DNA from: Bacteroidales bacterium | GTDB taxonomy: Bacteria > Bacteroidota > Bacteroidia > Bacteroidales > UBA932 | Direction: 5' to 3' | Assembly (NCBI GenBank): GCA_017550525.1 | Contig: JAFZOU010000043.1 | Span: forward strand, 1-40,947 | DNA length: 40,947 nt | Shown: positions 19,401 to 27,836 of the stretch, piece after piece | Position numbering within the stretch: position 1 is the first letter of the stretch | Layout: every line of letters begins with the position of its first letter | Translations under genes and position numbers: made by a program | Notes under the pieces: generated by a model | Database searches by the model: none | What the model was told of the DNA's origin: nothing | Seen by the model: the letters and a program-made list of their open reading frames with translations, nothing else

Positions 19401-19827
19401 CGATGACCTTGATTCAATGCCCCGTGAATTCAAGAACCGCTGGATTGTTCCCGGAGATGAGGAAAGGACCACCATCCCTGTCATTGCAGACACATGGACC
19501 AACCGTACTTACAGCTATGCAGGTGAGTATCTGAGCTATGCATACAACGCATACAACCTCTCTACGGCCCGTGTAGCCAGCGGTGACTTCATCCGTCTCA
19601 AGGAACTCTCCCTTGCCTATGACTTCCCCAAGAGCATCGTTGAGAAACTGCACCTTGCAAGCCTCGGCCTCAAGGTTCAGGCAACAAACCTCTTCCTCCT
19701 GTACGCAGATCCCAAGCTCAACGGTCAGGATCCTGAGTTCTTCAACACCGGCGGTGTCGCCGTTCCTCTGCCCAAACAGTTCACCATGACTCTCAAGATC
19801 GGTCTGGGTGGCCGTCACAACAAATAA
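16465..19827 (+). CDS. SusC/RagA family TonB-linked outer-membrane transporter
   Basis: TonB-dependent outer-membrane importer of 1120 residues. Signal peptide 1-23 ends in AQAQ. A carboxypeptidase-regulatory-like domain follows (about 27-95, VSGVVVSADTGEPLIGAAV). The plug domain contains IRVRGATSIYGSSKPLWVVDGVIMED and the SusC-typical DILKDGSATSIYGARAMAGVIVVTTKKG. The rest is the 22-strand barrel, ending QFTMTLKIGLGGRHNK with the final aromatic-poor strand. It would import oligomers captured by the neighbouring SusD, using energy from TonB/ExbBD. It lies 25 nt after the repeat lipoprotein and 18 nt before susD. Proteases in the operon point to peptide or glycopeptide cargo rather than a simple glycan, by inference, as in the RagAB system of Porphyromonas. 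Confidence 0.95.
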   Translation: MKGIFKILIAALAVVLSVEIAQAQVKTVSGVVVSADTGEPLIGAAVTIDGSTTRYAITDLDGKFQINNVPAGAKEVIATNLGYKDARVPVAANVTISMEEDANVLDAAVATGMYTVDRRLNTGSTVKVDASESNISGMADISRSLEGRAAGVSVQNVSGTFGTAPKIRVRGATSIYGSSKPLWVVDGVIMEDVVDVSADDLSSGDANTLISSAIAGLNSDDIETFDILKDGSATSIYGARAMAGVIVVTTKKGKAGQSNITYTGEYTYRLKPTYDTFNIMNSQDQMEIYQELQQKGYLNYAETANRSNSGIYGKMYQLISQYDATQGRFGLANTEAARNAYLRAAEFRNTDWFDILFNNTIQHNHSVSASGGTERANYYASLSVMQDPGWTKQSAVQRYTGNLNVTYRLFDNLSLNLISNASYRSQRAPGTLNGETDVVSGEVKRDFDINPYSYALNTSRALDPNEFYTRNYSKFNILHELNNNYIDLSVSDIRVQGEVKYKPIPGLEITGLAAYKHTGTTQEHYILDDSNQALAYREMSTASIRDANPFLYTDPENPYALPISVLPVGGIYERTDNGLTGWDLRGTASYNNTFGNHIVSLFAGTEVNSIDRHGNWFRGWGMQYDFGEIASYDYNVFKKGAEDNSQYFTMTNTHVRSAAFFANGTYSYKGKYTLNGTIRYEGTNSLGKARTARWLPTWNVSGSWNVHEEDFMKALYPYVSHMTLKASYSLTGDRPAVTNSVVVIMAENPWRPFATVKESALGISDLANDDLTYEKKHEINIGFEAGFFDNRVNFALDWYKRNNFDLIGPVTTQGIGGFINKFGNVASMTSNGVEVSLTTTNIKTRDFSWSTNFIYSHGENKVTELENQARMIDMISGSGFTMKGYPVRSLFSLDFQGLNAEGLPTFINENGEHVVGNINFQEREEEKLQANLVYSGSMDPTDLGSFGNIFTWKGFKLNVFITYSFGNVIRMDSVFRSSYDDLDSMPREFKNRWIVPGDEERTTIPVIADTWTNRTYSYAGEYLSYAYNAYNLSTARVASGDFIRLKELSLAYDFPKSIVEKLHLASLGLKVQATNLFLLYADPKLNGQDPEFFNTGGVAVPLPKQFTMTLKIGLGGRHNK

Positions 19828-19845
19828 ACTAATGGCTCATTGATT

Positions 19846-21582
19846 ATGAAAAAGAATATTTTAATAATTGCTTTTGTAGCATTGATGGGCCTTGTATCCT
19901 GCGACAAATTCCTGGATACCATGCCCGATAACCGTGCCGAGATTGATACTCCGGAGAAGATCCGCGCAATCCTTACCACCGCTTATCCTTCCGGAACTTA
20001 TCTCACCACCAACGAGTATATGTCGGACAACGTGGACCAGATTGGTCATGACAACCCCAGCTCTAGCCGTTTCCTTGACCAGCTTTATGCTTGGGAGGAT
20101 GTGACTGAAGGCTCAAATGACAGCCCTTCAAACTTCTGGGATCACGCTTATTATTCAATTGCCCACGCCAACCAGGCCCTCTATGCAATTCAGGATATTG
20201 CAGGTCAGGAACCCGGCGGAGAACTTGACATTCCCGGCATAGAGGCCGCCGGCCTTACCGCCGAGATGGCAGAAGCCCTCCTCTGCCGTGCCTACAACCA
20301 CTTCCTGCTTGTGAACGAGTTCTGCCTTAACTACAACGCTCTCACCAGTGAGACCGATCCTGGCATCCCGTATATGGAGAAGGCCGAGACCAAGCTCAAT
20401 CCCAAGTATGAGAGGGGTAACGTTGCACACGTATATGAGATGATAGACAAGGACCTTCAGAATGCCCTCCCTTATGTTAGCGAGAAGTATTACAAGGTTC
20501 CCAAATATCATTTCAACGTAAAGGCCGCTTATGCCTTCGCTTCCCGTTTCTATCTCTTCTATGAGAAGTGGGACAAGGCTGCCGATTATGCAACCAAGTG
20601 CCTTGGCAGCCAGCCGGAACAGATGCTCCGCTCATGGCAGCGCCGCAGCACCCTTTCCAGTGACTGGGAAGTTCTCACCAACGACTTCATTGCCGCAGGT
20701 GACAACGCAAACCTGATGCTCCTCACCTCATATTCGGCAGTTGGTTACTCCTTCAGCCGCGGAGCATACAGCAAATATTCCCACAACAGCTACAATTCTT
20801 TCACTGAGACCTTCTTCGCAAAGAATGTCTGGGGAAATCCCCAGCCCAGCTGGAGATCAAACTATGACTGGTTCTGGGAGTGCCCCACTTACTGGGTAGG
20901 TTCCACCACGGACTACATCTCGGTGTTCAAGATTCCCTACCTGTTTGAGTATACGGATCCCGTGGCTCAGATTGGTTACGCACATGCAGTTGCCCCGGCA
21001 TTTACATCTGAGGAAGTCCTCCTCAACCGTGCCGAGGCCTATGTGATGCTCAACCGTTACGATGAAGCCGCTCAGGACCTTACAACCTGGGTTCACAGCA
21101 TCCTTAAGCCCCAGAAGTACAACGGTACCCTTACTCCGGAAATCATCCAGAACTTCTACTCTGCAGTTCCTTACTGGAAGTACGACGCTCCTACCGTGAA
21201 GCACCATCTTAACCCTTCGTTCGCTATCGGCGCAGAGGGCGGTGTGAAGGAGAATATGCTCCAGTGCGTGCTTGGTTTCCGCCGTATGGCACTTATCTAT
21301 GAAGGTATCCGCTGGTGGGATATCAAGCGTTACGGTATTGTCATCTATCGCCGTATCCTTGAGCAGAACCCCGGCGCAAACCGCGGTACCGATCCCTATG
21401 TCATCTTCAATGAGAAGACAGACTCCCTTGCAGTGAACGATCCCCGCAGGGCTATCCAGCTTCCTCAGGAGGTTATCACCGCCGGCCTCACTCCCAACGA
21501 GCGTACGCCGGAACCTGAGCAGGATATGCGTAAGCGCCTGATGGATCTTCCCATTGCATTAACCGTAGAGACTAACGAATAA
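19846..21582 (+). CDS. SusD/RagB family nutrient-binding lipoprotein
   Basis: Outer-membrane lipoprotein of 578 residues that forms the lid of the SusC transporter and binds its substrate. The lipobox is LVSC followed by DKFLDTMPDNRAEIDT, the classic SusD start. TPR-like helices include EALLCRAYNHFLLVNEFCLNYN, the typical core motif; later segments EEVLLNRAEAYVMLNRYDEA and FRRMALIYEGIRWWDIKRYG are the family's C-terminal signature. The ATG at 19846 is used instead of a TTG two codons upstream. It is 18 nt after susC and 12 nt before the metallohydrolase gene. Substrate unknown. Confidence 0.95.
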   Translation: MKKNILIIAFVALMGLVSCDKFLDTMPDNRAEIDTPEKIRAILTTAYPSGTYLTTNEYMSDNVDQIGHDNPSSSRFLDQLYAWEDVTEGSNDSPSNFWDHAYYSIAHANQALYAIQDIAGQEPGGELDIPGIEAAGLTAEMAEALLCRAYNHFLLVNEFCLNYNALTSETDPGIPYMEKAETKLNPKYERGNVAHVYEMIDKDLQNALPYVSEKYYKVPKYHFNVKAAYAFASRFYLFYEKWDKAADYATKCLGSQPEQMLRSWQRRSTLSSDWEVLTNDFIAAGDNANLMLLTSYSAVGYSFSRGAYSKYSHNSYNSFTETFFAKNVWGNPQPSWRSNYDWFWECPTYWVGSTTDYISVFKIPYLFEYTDPVAQIGYAHAVAPAFTSEEVLLNRAEAYVMLNRYDEAAQDLTTWVHSILKPQKYNGTLTPEIIQNFYSAVPYWKYDAPTVKHHLNPSFAIGAEGGVKENMLQCVLGFRRMALIYEGIRWWDIKRYGIVIYRRILEQNPGANRGTDPYVIFNEKTDSLAVNDPRRAIQLPQEVITAGLTPNERTPEPEQDMRKRLMDLPIALTVETNE

Positions 21583-21594
21583 ACGGTACGCCTT

Positions 21595-22545
21595 ATGAAA
21601 AAGACAATCAAATACATTGTTCCTGCCATGATAGCCCTGTTTGCCGCATTATCCTGCAGCCAGGACCGTCTTAGCAGCGAGAGCGTAATCAAGGATTCAA
21701 CCATCGAGATGAATGCCTTCGACTATTGGCTTGAGAGCAATCTCCTGAGGCCTTACAACATAGACTTCAAGTACCGTTTTGAGCTCAATGAGTCCGATAT
21801 GGGTTTCTGGACCGTTCCGCCCACTTATGAATCGGCAATAATCTATGCACATCTTGTAAAGTATCTCTGCGTAGAGACCTACGACGAGATTGCCGGCATC
21901 ACATTTACCCGTTCCTGGTTCCCCAAGATGTTCTTCCTTGTCGGTGAGTGGGAGTACCGCTCCAACAACTCCAAGACCCTTGGTACCGCCGAGGCCGGTA
22001 AGAAAATCATGCTGGCAGGTGCCAACGAGCTTCCTTTCTGGTTTGAATATTATGCCGATGACCCCGCATCTCTTCGTGAAGAGATAAACGCGGAATACAT
22101 CAAGGTGATTCACCATGAGTTCACTCATATCCTCAACCAGACCAAGGAGTTCTCCGATTCCTTCAAGGAAGTCACCGCTCCCACTTATGTGGCCGATGCC
22201 TGCTTTGATACGGATGAATACTGGCATGGCCGCGGATATGTGACCGATTATGCCCAGAGCGAACCCAGAGAGGATTTCGCAGAGATTCTCTCTGAGTATA
22301 TCACTCACGATGCTGCCTGGTGGGATGCCCTCCTGAAGGATGCAACCAGCCAGATGGCCGAGATCCGCAAGAACTATCCCGATGCCACGGACGGCGCCAC
22401 ATATCTTACCACAAAGCTTGACATTGTGCGTGAGTATATGCAGTCTTCCTGGAATATCGACATAGACAAGCTTCGTGACATCGTGAGCCGCCGTACCGAT
22501 GACGTAGTCAACGGCCTTGTCGATCTTACTGATGTTACACTTTAA
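21595..22545 (+). CDS. Substrate import-associated zinc metallohydrolase lipoprotein
   Basis: Lipoprotein of 316 residues with lipobox LSCS and a zinc-protease motif HHEFTHIL (H174, E175, H178). Downstream SEPREDFAEILSEYITHD probably supplies the third ligand. It matches the family found beside SusC/SusD pairs in Bacteroidota (known as substrate import-associated zinc metallohydrolase lipoprotein). The expected role is to cut a peptide or peptide-like substrate at the cell surface before import; this is inferred from the motif and context and has not been shown for this protein. The gene is tightly linked on both sides (12 and 17 nt). Confidence 0.88.
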   Translation: MKKTIKYIVPAMIALFAALSCSQDRLSSESVIKDSTIEMNAFDYWLESNLLRPYNIDFKYRFELNESDMGFWTVPPTYESAIIYAHLVKYLCVETYDEIAGITFTRSWFPKMFFLVGEWEYRSNNSKTLGTAEAGKKIMLAGANELPFWFEYYADDPASLREEINAEYIKVIHHEFTHILNQTKEFSDSFKEVTAPTYVADACFDTDEYWHGRGYVTDYAQSEPREDFAEILSEYITHDAAWWDALLKDATSQMAEIRKNYPDATDGATYLTTKLDIVREYMQSSWNIDIDKLRDIVSRRTDDVVNGLVDLTDVTL

Positions 22546-22548
22546 CGG

Positions 22549-22554
22549 AGGAGG
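22549..22554 (+). promoter_or_regulatory. Strong Shine-Dalgarno sequence before the DUF4302 gene
   Basis: AGGAGG within GGAGGAGGAGAG, eight bases before the ATG at 22563. Such a sequence is unusual here: other genes in the operon lack one. Confidence 0.6.
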
Positions 22555-22562
22555 AGAGAATT

Positions 22563-23873
22563 ATGAAAATGAGAAAAGTATTTGTTTGGGCAGCAGTCGC
22601 CGTGCTTGCCGCATCTTCTGTTTCCTGCCTCAAGCAGGAGGCCGAGATTTTTGACAAGCCCGCATCGGCCCGTCTCGAGGAGTATCTTGAGAATGTACGC
22701 TCGCTCCTTTCCTCTTCCGAGAACGGCTGGCTTCTGGAGTATTATCCCGGAACCAGTTATGCCGGAACCGTATTTGAGCTTAAGTTTACTGAACAGGAGG
22801 TTACTGCACGCCATGAACTGAAGCTTGGCACCAAGGCTACTTCAGGTTATGCCCTGAAGACCGATGCCGGCGCAGTCCTTTCCTTCAACTCCTACAATGA
22901 AGTCCTGCACCAGTATGCAACTCCCAGCGCAAGGCTGTATCAGGCCAAGGGCGGTGACTTTGAGTTCTATATCACAGGCGTGGAGGATGACCTTATCACC
23001 CTTCGCGGAAAGCGTTCCCAGAACGTGTGCTATCTGCACCGTCTCTCAGAATCCGGTCTTGAATACCTCCAGAAAGTGAATGCTATGGAGGCCGGCCTCA
23101 GCGTGGCCGCCCTTGCCACCACCATCTCCGGAGGTATGGTAGAGGCCTTCCTGGACGCCGGTACACGTCTTTTCACTATCGGCCGTAAAGGTGCAACTGC
23201 CGACGAGCAGGTCAATGTCCGCTATGTCATGACAGACAAGGGCATCAAGTTTGCCCACACTTTCACCTTCCAGGGCGTGACCTTTGACGAGCTTGTCTTC
23301 GATGCAGAGAAAGAAGAGCTTTCCGGTTCAGACATAGTGTTCACAAAGACCATCCCTGAAGGCTGGGTTTCCTACGAAGGCTATCTTGGCAAGTATACTC
23401 TCAGCTACGGCAGTGGCCGCGGCACCTTCGAAGTAGAGCTTGCTCAGGAGAATGCCGGCAGCAGCTTCGCCCTCAAGGGCCTCTTCCCCAAGCACGAGGA
23501 AGCTTATGTATCAATTGCCTACAGCGGAGGCCGCGGACGTCTCACAATGCTTCGCCAGGTTGTCGGCTCATGGGGCTCCAAGTCCATGCTGTTTGCTCCT
23601 TGGGATTCCAATGAGGGCTATTACACATGGGTAGAAGGCGTTGGTGTCATTGGCTATGTGGAAGATGCAAGCGTTAATAATTTCACCATTGTGTGGGAGG
23701 ATAACGGTGTATGGAGCACCCTTGGAGACAGCAACTACAAGGTGAACGCCTGGCTGATCGTTCCGTTTGACGGAACATCTCCCACCGATGACGACACTCC
23801 TTCAGACTGGTTCTTCCCCACAGGAAACGAGCAGCTTCCCGGAGATATTACACTCACTAAAAAAGTAGAATAA
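22563..23873 (+). CDS. DUF4302 domain lipoprotein
   Basis: Lipoprotein of 436 residues; the signal ends at lipobox SVSC followed by LKQEAEIFD. The N-terminal segment EYLENVRSLLSSSENGWLLEYYPG and the following FELKFTEQEVTARHEL strands match the DUF4302 family, which occurs in Bacteroidales SusCD operons. Function is unknown; it probably sits at the outer surface with SusCD. The second half repeats short strands of lipocalin-like character (GYLGKYTLSYGSGRGTFEVEL). The start is supported by a strong SD. It lies 6 nt before the next gene. Confidence 0.85.
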   Translation: MKMRKVFVWAAVAVLAASSVSCLKQEAEIFDKPASARLEEYLENVRSLLSSSENGWLLEYYPGTSYAGTVFELKFTEQEVTARHELKLGTKATSGYALKTDAGAVLSFNSYNEVLHQYATPSARLYQAKGGDFEFYITGVEDDLITLRGKRSQNVCYLHRLSESGLEYLQKVNAMEAGLSVAALATTISGGMVEAFLDAGTRLFTIGRKGATADEQVNVRYVMTDKGIKFAHTFTFQGVTFDELVFDAEKEELSGSDIVFTKTIPEGWVSYEGYLGKYTLSYGSGRGTFEVELAQENAGSSFALKGLFPKHEEAYVSIAYSGGRGRLTMLRQVVGSWGSKSMLFAPWDSNEGYYTWVEGVGVIGYVEDASVNNFTIVWEDNGVWSTLGDSNYKVNAWLIVPFDGTSPTDDDTPSDWFFPTGNEQLPGDITLTKKVE

Positions 23874-23879
23874 GCGCAT

Positions 23880-25199
23880 ATGAAAAGATATATTACCTTA
23901 TTTTTGGCTGCTTTTACCGTGCTTGCTCTCGCATCCTGCGAGAAGCAGCCGGACGGCTCCCAGTATGCCGCTGCAGAGGAACTCTCAGTGAGTAATAATA
24001 CTGTCCAGCTTACTCCGGAAGGAGGATCGGCAACTGTCACGGTAGATACTAATTCTGAACTGATTGCCAGCGCTGAAAAGTCCTGGGTGAAGGTTCAGGT
24101 GGAGGGTAACAAGGTTACCGTATCTGCGGAAGCCAACACTAAGCTTACAACCCGCTACTGTAACGTAACCGTTGCGGCAGAGGGATCATCGGCCCGTATC
24201 CAGGTTGTCCAGTTCGGCATGAATTCCACCTATGTGTGGATGGATAGCTACACCGTTCCCGCTGCGGGCGCAGAGATAGTTCTCTATTACAAGGCCGATG
24301 GCGCAATGAAGATGAAAGTAACCGGCGAGGGCTGGCTTACCGTGGATATCAACGCGGAAGAGAAATCCCTTACCTTGAAGGCTGCAAAGAACCCTTACAT
24401 CATTGAGCGTGAAGGCACCCTTGAGTGGTCAATGGGCGAAGACAACCGCACTGTTACCATCATTCAGGAGGCCGATCCCAAGGGTAAGGATCCCAACGCA
24501 CCCGATGATCCCGGCGACGACCCTGGTGACGACCCCGGAGACGATCCCGGCGATGAGCCTGGCGGAACTGTCATTTACAGCAACGGTTTTGAGTCTGAAA
24601 GTGACATTACCGGCTTCATCATTGTGGACGCTGACGGTGATGGGGAGAATTGGAACTGGGAGAATGGTCAGACCGGGTTGACAACCCACTCCGGAGTGGG
24701 CATGCTTTATAGCAACTCATACATTAACGATGTAGGAGCCCTTACCCCGGATAACTGGGCGTTTACCCCTGCCATCAACTTCACAACCAATAACTATTTG
24801 AGTTTCTGGGTATGTGGTCAGGATCAGAGTTATGCCGCAGAGCATTTCGGAGCGTATATCACTTCTGATCTGCCTCAGACCGAGTCGGATCTTTCCGCAT
24901 GCGTAAAGCTTATGGAAGCGACGGTTGGTGCCGATGGCCCTGCGCAGCAGGAAACCGTCAGCGAACATGTCTTCTACCGCTATGTGGTTAAGATTCCAGC
25001 GGAATTCGAGAATAAGAGTGCATACATCGGCCTCCGTCACTTCAATGTTACGGACCAGTATATTCTTAATCTCGATGACCTTATGGTGACAAAGGGAGAA
25101 CCTTCCCAGTCGTCAGTCCATACCGTGTCAGTATCTGCCGCCAGTGGAGCAAATCCTTTTTTCAATCCCTCTTATGCTTTTGAGGCAAAACGCAGATAA
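23880..25199 (+). CDS. BACON / choice-of-anchor J domain lipoprotein
   Basis: Lipoprotein of 439 residues with lipobox LASC. Two BACON-type domains (about 36-105 and 115-198) carry the SWVKVQVEG and GWLTVDINAEE signatures; in other Bacteroidales proteins BACON domains place glycan- or mucin-binding modules at the surface. A low-complexity linker (DDPGDDPGDDPGDE, about 208-225) leads to a choice-of-anchor J domain (about 228-407: DNWAFTPAINF, NYLSFWVCGQDQ, AEHFGAYI, RHFNVTDQYILNLDDLMV). That domain is closely similar to the two in the 8820-13271 protein. The protein ends EAKRR. It probably binds or displays at the surface; no catalytic residues are apparent. Six nt after the DUF4302 gene, three nt before the subtilase gene. 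Confidence 0.85.
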   Translation: MKRYITLFLAAFTVLALASCEKQPDGSQYAAAEELSVSNNTVQLTPEGGSATVTVDTNSELIASAEKSWVKVQVEGNKVTVSAEANTKLTTRYCNVTVAAEGSSARIQVVQFGMNSTYVWMDSYTVPAAGAEIVLYYKADGAMKMKVTGEGWLTVDINAEEKSLTLKAAKNPYIIEREGTLEWSMGEDNRTVTIIQEADPKGKDPNAPDDPGDDPGDDPGDDPGDEPGGTVIYSNGFESESDITGFIIVDADGDGENWNWENGQTGLTTHSGVGMLYSNSYINDVGALTPDNWAFTPAINFTTNNYLSFWVCGQDQSYAAEHFGAYITSDLPQTESDLSACVKLMEATVGADGPAQQETVSEHVFYRYVVKIPAEFENKSAYIGLRHFNVTDQYILNLDDLMVTKGEPSQSSVHTVSVSAASGANPFFNPSYAFEAKRR

Positions 25200-25202
25200 T
25201 AG

Positions 25203-27836
25203 ATGAGAAAAACCCTATTGACGGGCTTATGTTTCGCGCTGGCCCTCTCTTCTTGCACCCGTGAGGCGGAACCCGTGAAGGTTCCGTCTCACGATGGTGT
25301 AAAGGAGGAAACGGTGCGCATTGAGCCTTCAAGCGTTGATCTGGCAGCTCAGCCAGGAGTGGCGCTGGTATATCTCTCCGATGAATATACCATGCGCGTG
25401 GAGAATGACCCGCTGCTTATTTCAAGGCAGCTCAAGGATCTGGACATTACGTCAATGGAGCGTCTTTTCCCGTATGCCGGTGAATACGAACCCCGCACCC
25501 GCCGTGAGGGACTCCACCGCTGGTACATTGTGGAATTTGACAAAAGCGTTGCAGTTTCCAGGGCTATTCAAAGCCTAGGAGCAGTCTCCGGCGTTGAAAT
25601 TGTGGAAATAAGTCCCAAGATAAAGGAAACCGCCACAATCAATGATCCATATTGGAATCAGATGTGGGGAATGAACAACACCGCCAACCCCAATTATGAC
25701 GTGAATTGTCAGAAGGTATGGGAAGAATACACTACCGGTAACCCCGATGTAGTTGTGGCTGTTGTGGACGGCGGTCTCCAGCTGGATCACCCGGACCTTG
25801 TTGATAACATTGCTGCCAGCGGGCACTACAATTACGTCAACGGCAATACAACCATCCTTCAGCATTTTCATGGTGTTCATGTTGGTGGCACAATTGCCGC
25901 AATCAACAATAACAACCTTGGTGTTGCGGGAATAGCAGGTGGAGATAAATCCAAGGGAAAGGGGGGAGTAAAGCTTCTGTCCCTTCAGGTATTCCGTACA
26001 AATTCAAATGGCAGCACTTCTTCGGCTCCCAGTTTCGCAACTGCCCTGAAGGAAGCTGCCGACAAAGGCGCACATATCTCCCAGAACAGCTGGGGATACG
26101 TCTTTGACTTCAACGACAACGGTGTCATAGACCCCGGTACTGAAATGGAATATGCCCGTTATTCCCACGAAAATCCTGAGCGTTCCTTCACACAGGCGGT
26201 GGATTATTTCAACAAGTACGCCGGCTGTGACAATAACGGAAACCAGCTCAAGGATTCTCCAATGAAGGGAGGCGTGGTTATCTTCGCCGCGGGTAATGAC
26301 AATATCCAGTACGGCGCTCCAGGCAACTATGACGGTTGCATCTCCGTGGGCGCCATCCAGAGGAACGGCAACAGGGCATCTTTCTCCAACTGGGGAGAGT
26401 GGGTGGATGTATGTGCCCCGGGACAGGATATCATAAGTACATACCTGAACGGGCAGTATACGTATATGTCCGGAACATCCATGGCGTGCCCTCATGCAAG
26501 CGGCGTGGCTGCCCTTGTTCTGTCCTATTTCGCCGGAGAAGGGTTTACTGCCGATGAACTCCGTGCCCGGCTCACCGGTGGTGCCAAGACCATTCCGGCA
26601 TCCAGTGGCGCAAAGCCTGTCGGCCCTCTTGTGGATGCGTATGGTTCTTTCCAGGTTAGGGGAGACGACAAAACTCCTCCTTCAGTGAATGAGTACACGC
26701 TCTCTCCTTCAGGTCATAACCTCAAGCTTGATTTCACTGCTTCTGATGCTTATGGCTATCTTGCTTTGGCTTCTGAGAACAAGTCCTCCATTGAGAATGT
26801 GGATTTGCAGAATCCCGGAGATGATATCATAACCGTAACCCGCATCATGGGCGCCCAGGAAACAGAGGGGACTCCGGTTTCAGTTCAGCTTCACGGCCTG
26901 CAGCCTGACACTGACTACTATGTAGCCGTTGTCGCGTTCAGTTACAGCCGCAAGTATTCTGCGCTCTCTCCCATAAAGAGTGCACATACAAATAAGAACA
27001 ATCCTCCGGTCATTACCCCTTCGGTTCCTCTGGATCAGTTTGTGTTCCATCATTATGAGGTGGTGGATATTCCCATCATTATCCAGGACCCTGACGGTGA
27101 CGATATCTCCATAGACTTTGAAACCACTGGCCGCGCTACACTTGAAAGCACCGACGGCGCCGTGGGCATCCAGCATTTCAAACTGCTTTGCCCCGTGGTT
27201 TCCGCTCCGGCGTCTTTCAAGGCAACTGTTACGGTAAAGGATGATCTAGGCGCAAACGCTTATCTTACCATCAATTATTCCGTCCTTGCAAACCAGGCTC
27301 CGGCAAAGGTCAAGGAGTTCCCCGTGGTTATCCTGAATAATAAGGGAGAATCCACCAGCATAGACCTTTCTGAGTATCTGCAGGACCCTGACGGAGAGCC
27401 CCTGGATTTCCGTGTGGCTTCATCCAAGGTTTCCATAGTAAGTGCAACCCTTGATGATGAGAATGAGGATATCCTTATCCTTAAGGCAGTGGATTTTGGA
27501 ACGGCCGATATAAATATTTCCGGCACCGACGCCGACGGCCTCTCCATAAAGTCCCTCCTCAAGGTCATCGTGAGGGATGAAGCCGAAGGAGCAGTCACAT
27601 TTGAGGATGCCAACTATGAGAAGACGGGTGTCATAACCATCATTCCCGGGGGAGAATCGGCCCAGATTACGGTCCGAGTCATCTCTTCCTCCGGAGTGGT
27701 TGTATACACTCATACCGGCAGCTATGGCTCCATAAACCCGCTTTCCCTTGATTTGAAGGCCCTTGCCCCCGGTATCTATACCGTAGAGGTAAGCTACCAG
27801 GGTGAGGTGTTCTCTTATACTATTGTCAAACGATGA
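25203..27836 (+). CDS. S8 subtilisin-family protease, lipoprotein-type signal and type IX-like sorting domain
   Basis: Serine protease of 877 residues. The signal ends at lipobox LSSC followed by TREAEP. A pro-region (about 40-140) precedes the peptidase domain. The catalytic triad is Asp in VVVAVVDGG (D189), His in HFHGVHVGGTIAA (H223) and Ser in SGTSMACPHASG (S426); the oxyanion Asn is in FAAGNDN (N365). DGG and HGVHVGG differ from the usual DTG/DSG and HGTHVAG, but the triad itself is intact. FnIII-like and cadherin-like domains follow (about 495-800). The last 80 residues (TVRVISSSGVVVYTHTG, LKALAPGIYTVEVSYQG) resemble a type A sorting domain of the type IX secretion system. It is translationally coupled (4-nt ATGA overlap) to the PorV-like gene. 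Likely substrate-processing protease of the SusCD system. Confidence 0.9.
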   Translation: MRKTLLTGLCFALALSSCTREAEPVKVPSHDGVKEETVRIEPSSVDLAAQPGVALVYLSDEYTMRVENDPLLISRQLKDLDITSMERLFPYAGEYEPRTRREGLHRWYIVEFDKSVAVSRAIQSLGAVSGVEIVEISPKIKETATINDPYWNQMWGMNNTANPNYDVNCQKVWEEYTTGNPDVVVAVVDGGLQLDHPDLVDNIAASGHYNYVNGNTTILQHFHGVHVGGTIAAINNNNLGVAGIAGGDKSKGKGGVKLLSLQVFRTNSNGSTSSAPSFATALKEAADKGAHISQNSWGYVFDFNDNGVIDPGTEMEYARYSHENPERSFTQAVDYFNKYAGCDNNGNQLKDSPMKGGVVIFAAGNDNIQYGAPGNYDGCISVGAIQRNGNRASFSNWGEWVDVCAPGQDIISTYLNGQYTYMSGTSMACPHASGVAALVLSYFAGEGFTADELRARLTGGAKTIPASSGAKPVGPLVDAYGSFQVRGDDKTPPSVNEYTLSPSGHNLKLDFTASDAYGYLALASENKSSIENVDLQNPGDDIITVTRIMGAQETEGTPVSVQLHGLQPDTDYYVAVVAFSYSRKYSALSPIKSAHTNKNNPPVITPSVPLDQFVFHHYEVVDIPIIIQDPDGDDISIDFETTGRATLESTDGAVGIQHFKLLCPVVSAPASFKATVTVKDDLGANAYLTINYSVLANQAPAKVKEFPVVILNNKGESTSIDLSEYLQDPDGEPLDFRVASSKVSIVSATLDDENEDILILKAVDFGTADINISGTDADGLSIKSLLKVIVRDEAEGAVTFEDANYEKTGVITIIPGGESAQITVRVISSSGVVVYTHTGSYGSINPLSLDLKALAPGIYTVEVSYQGEVFSYTIVKR

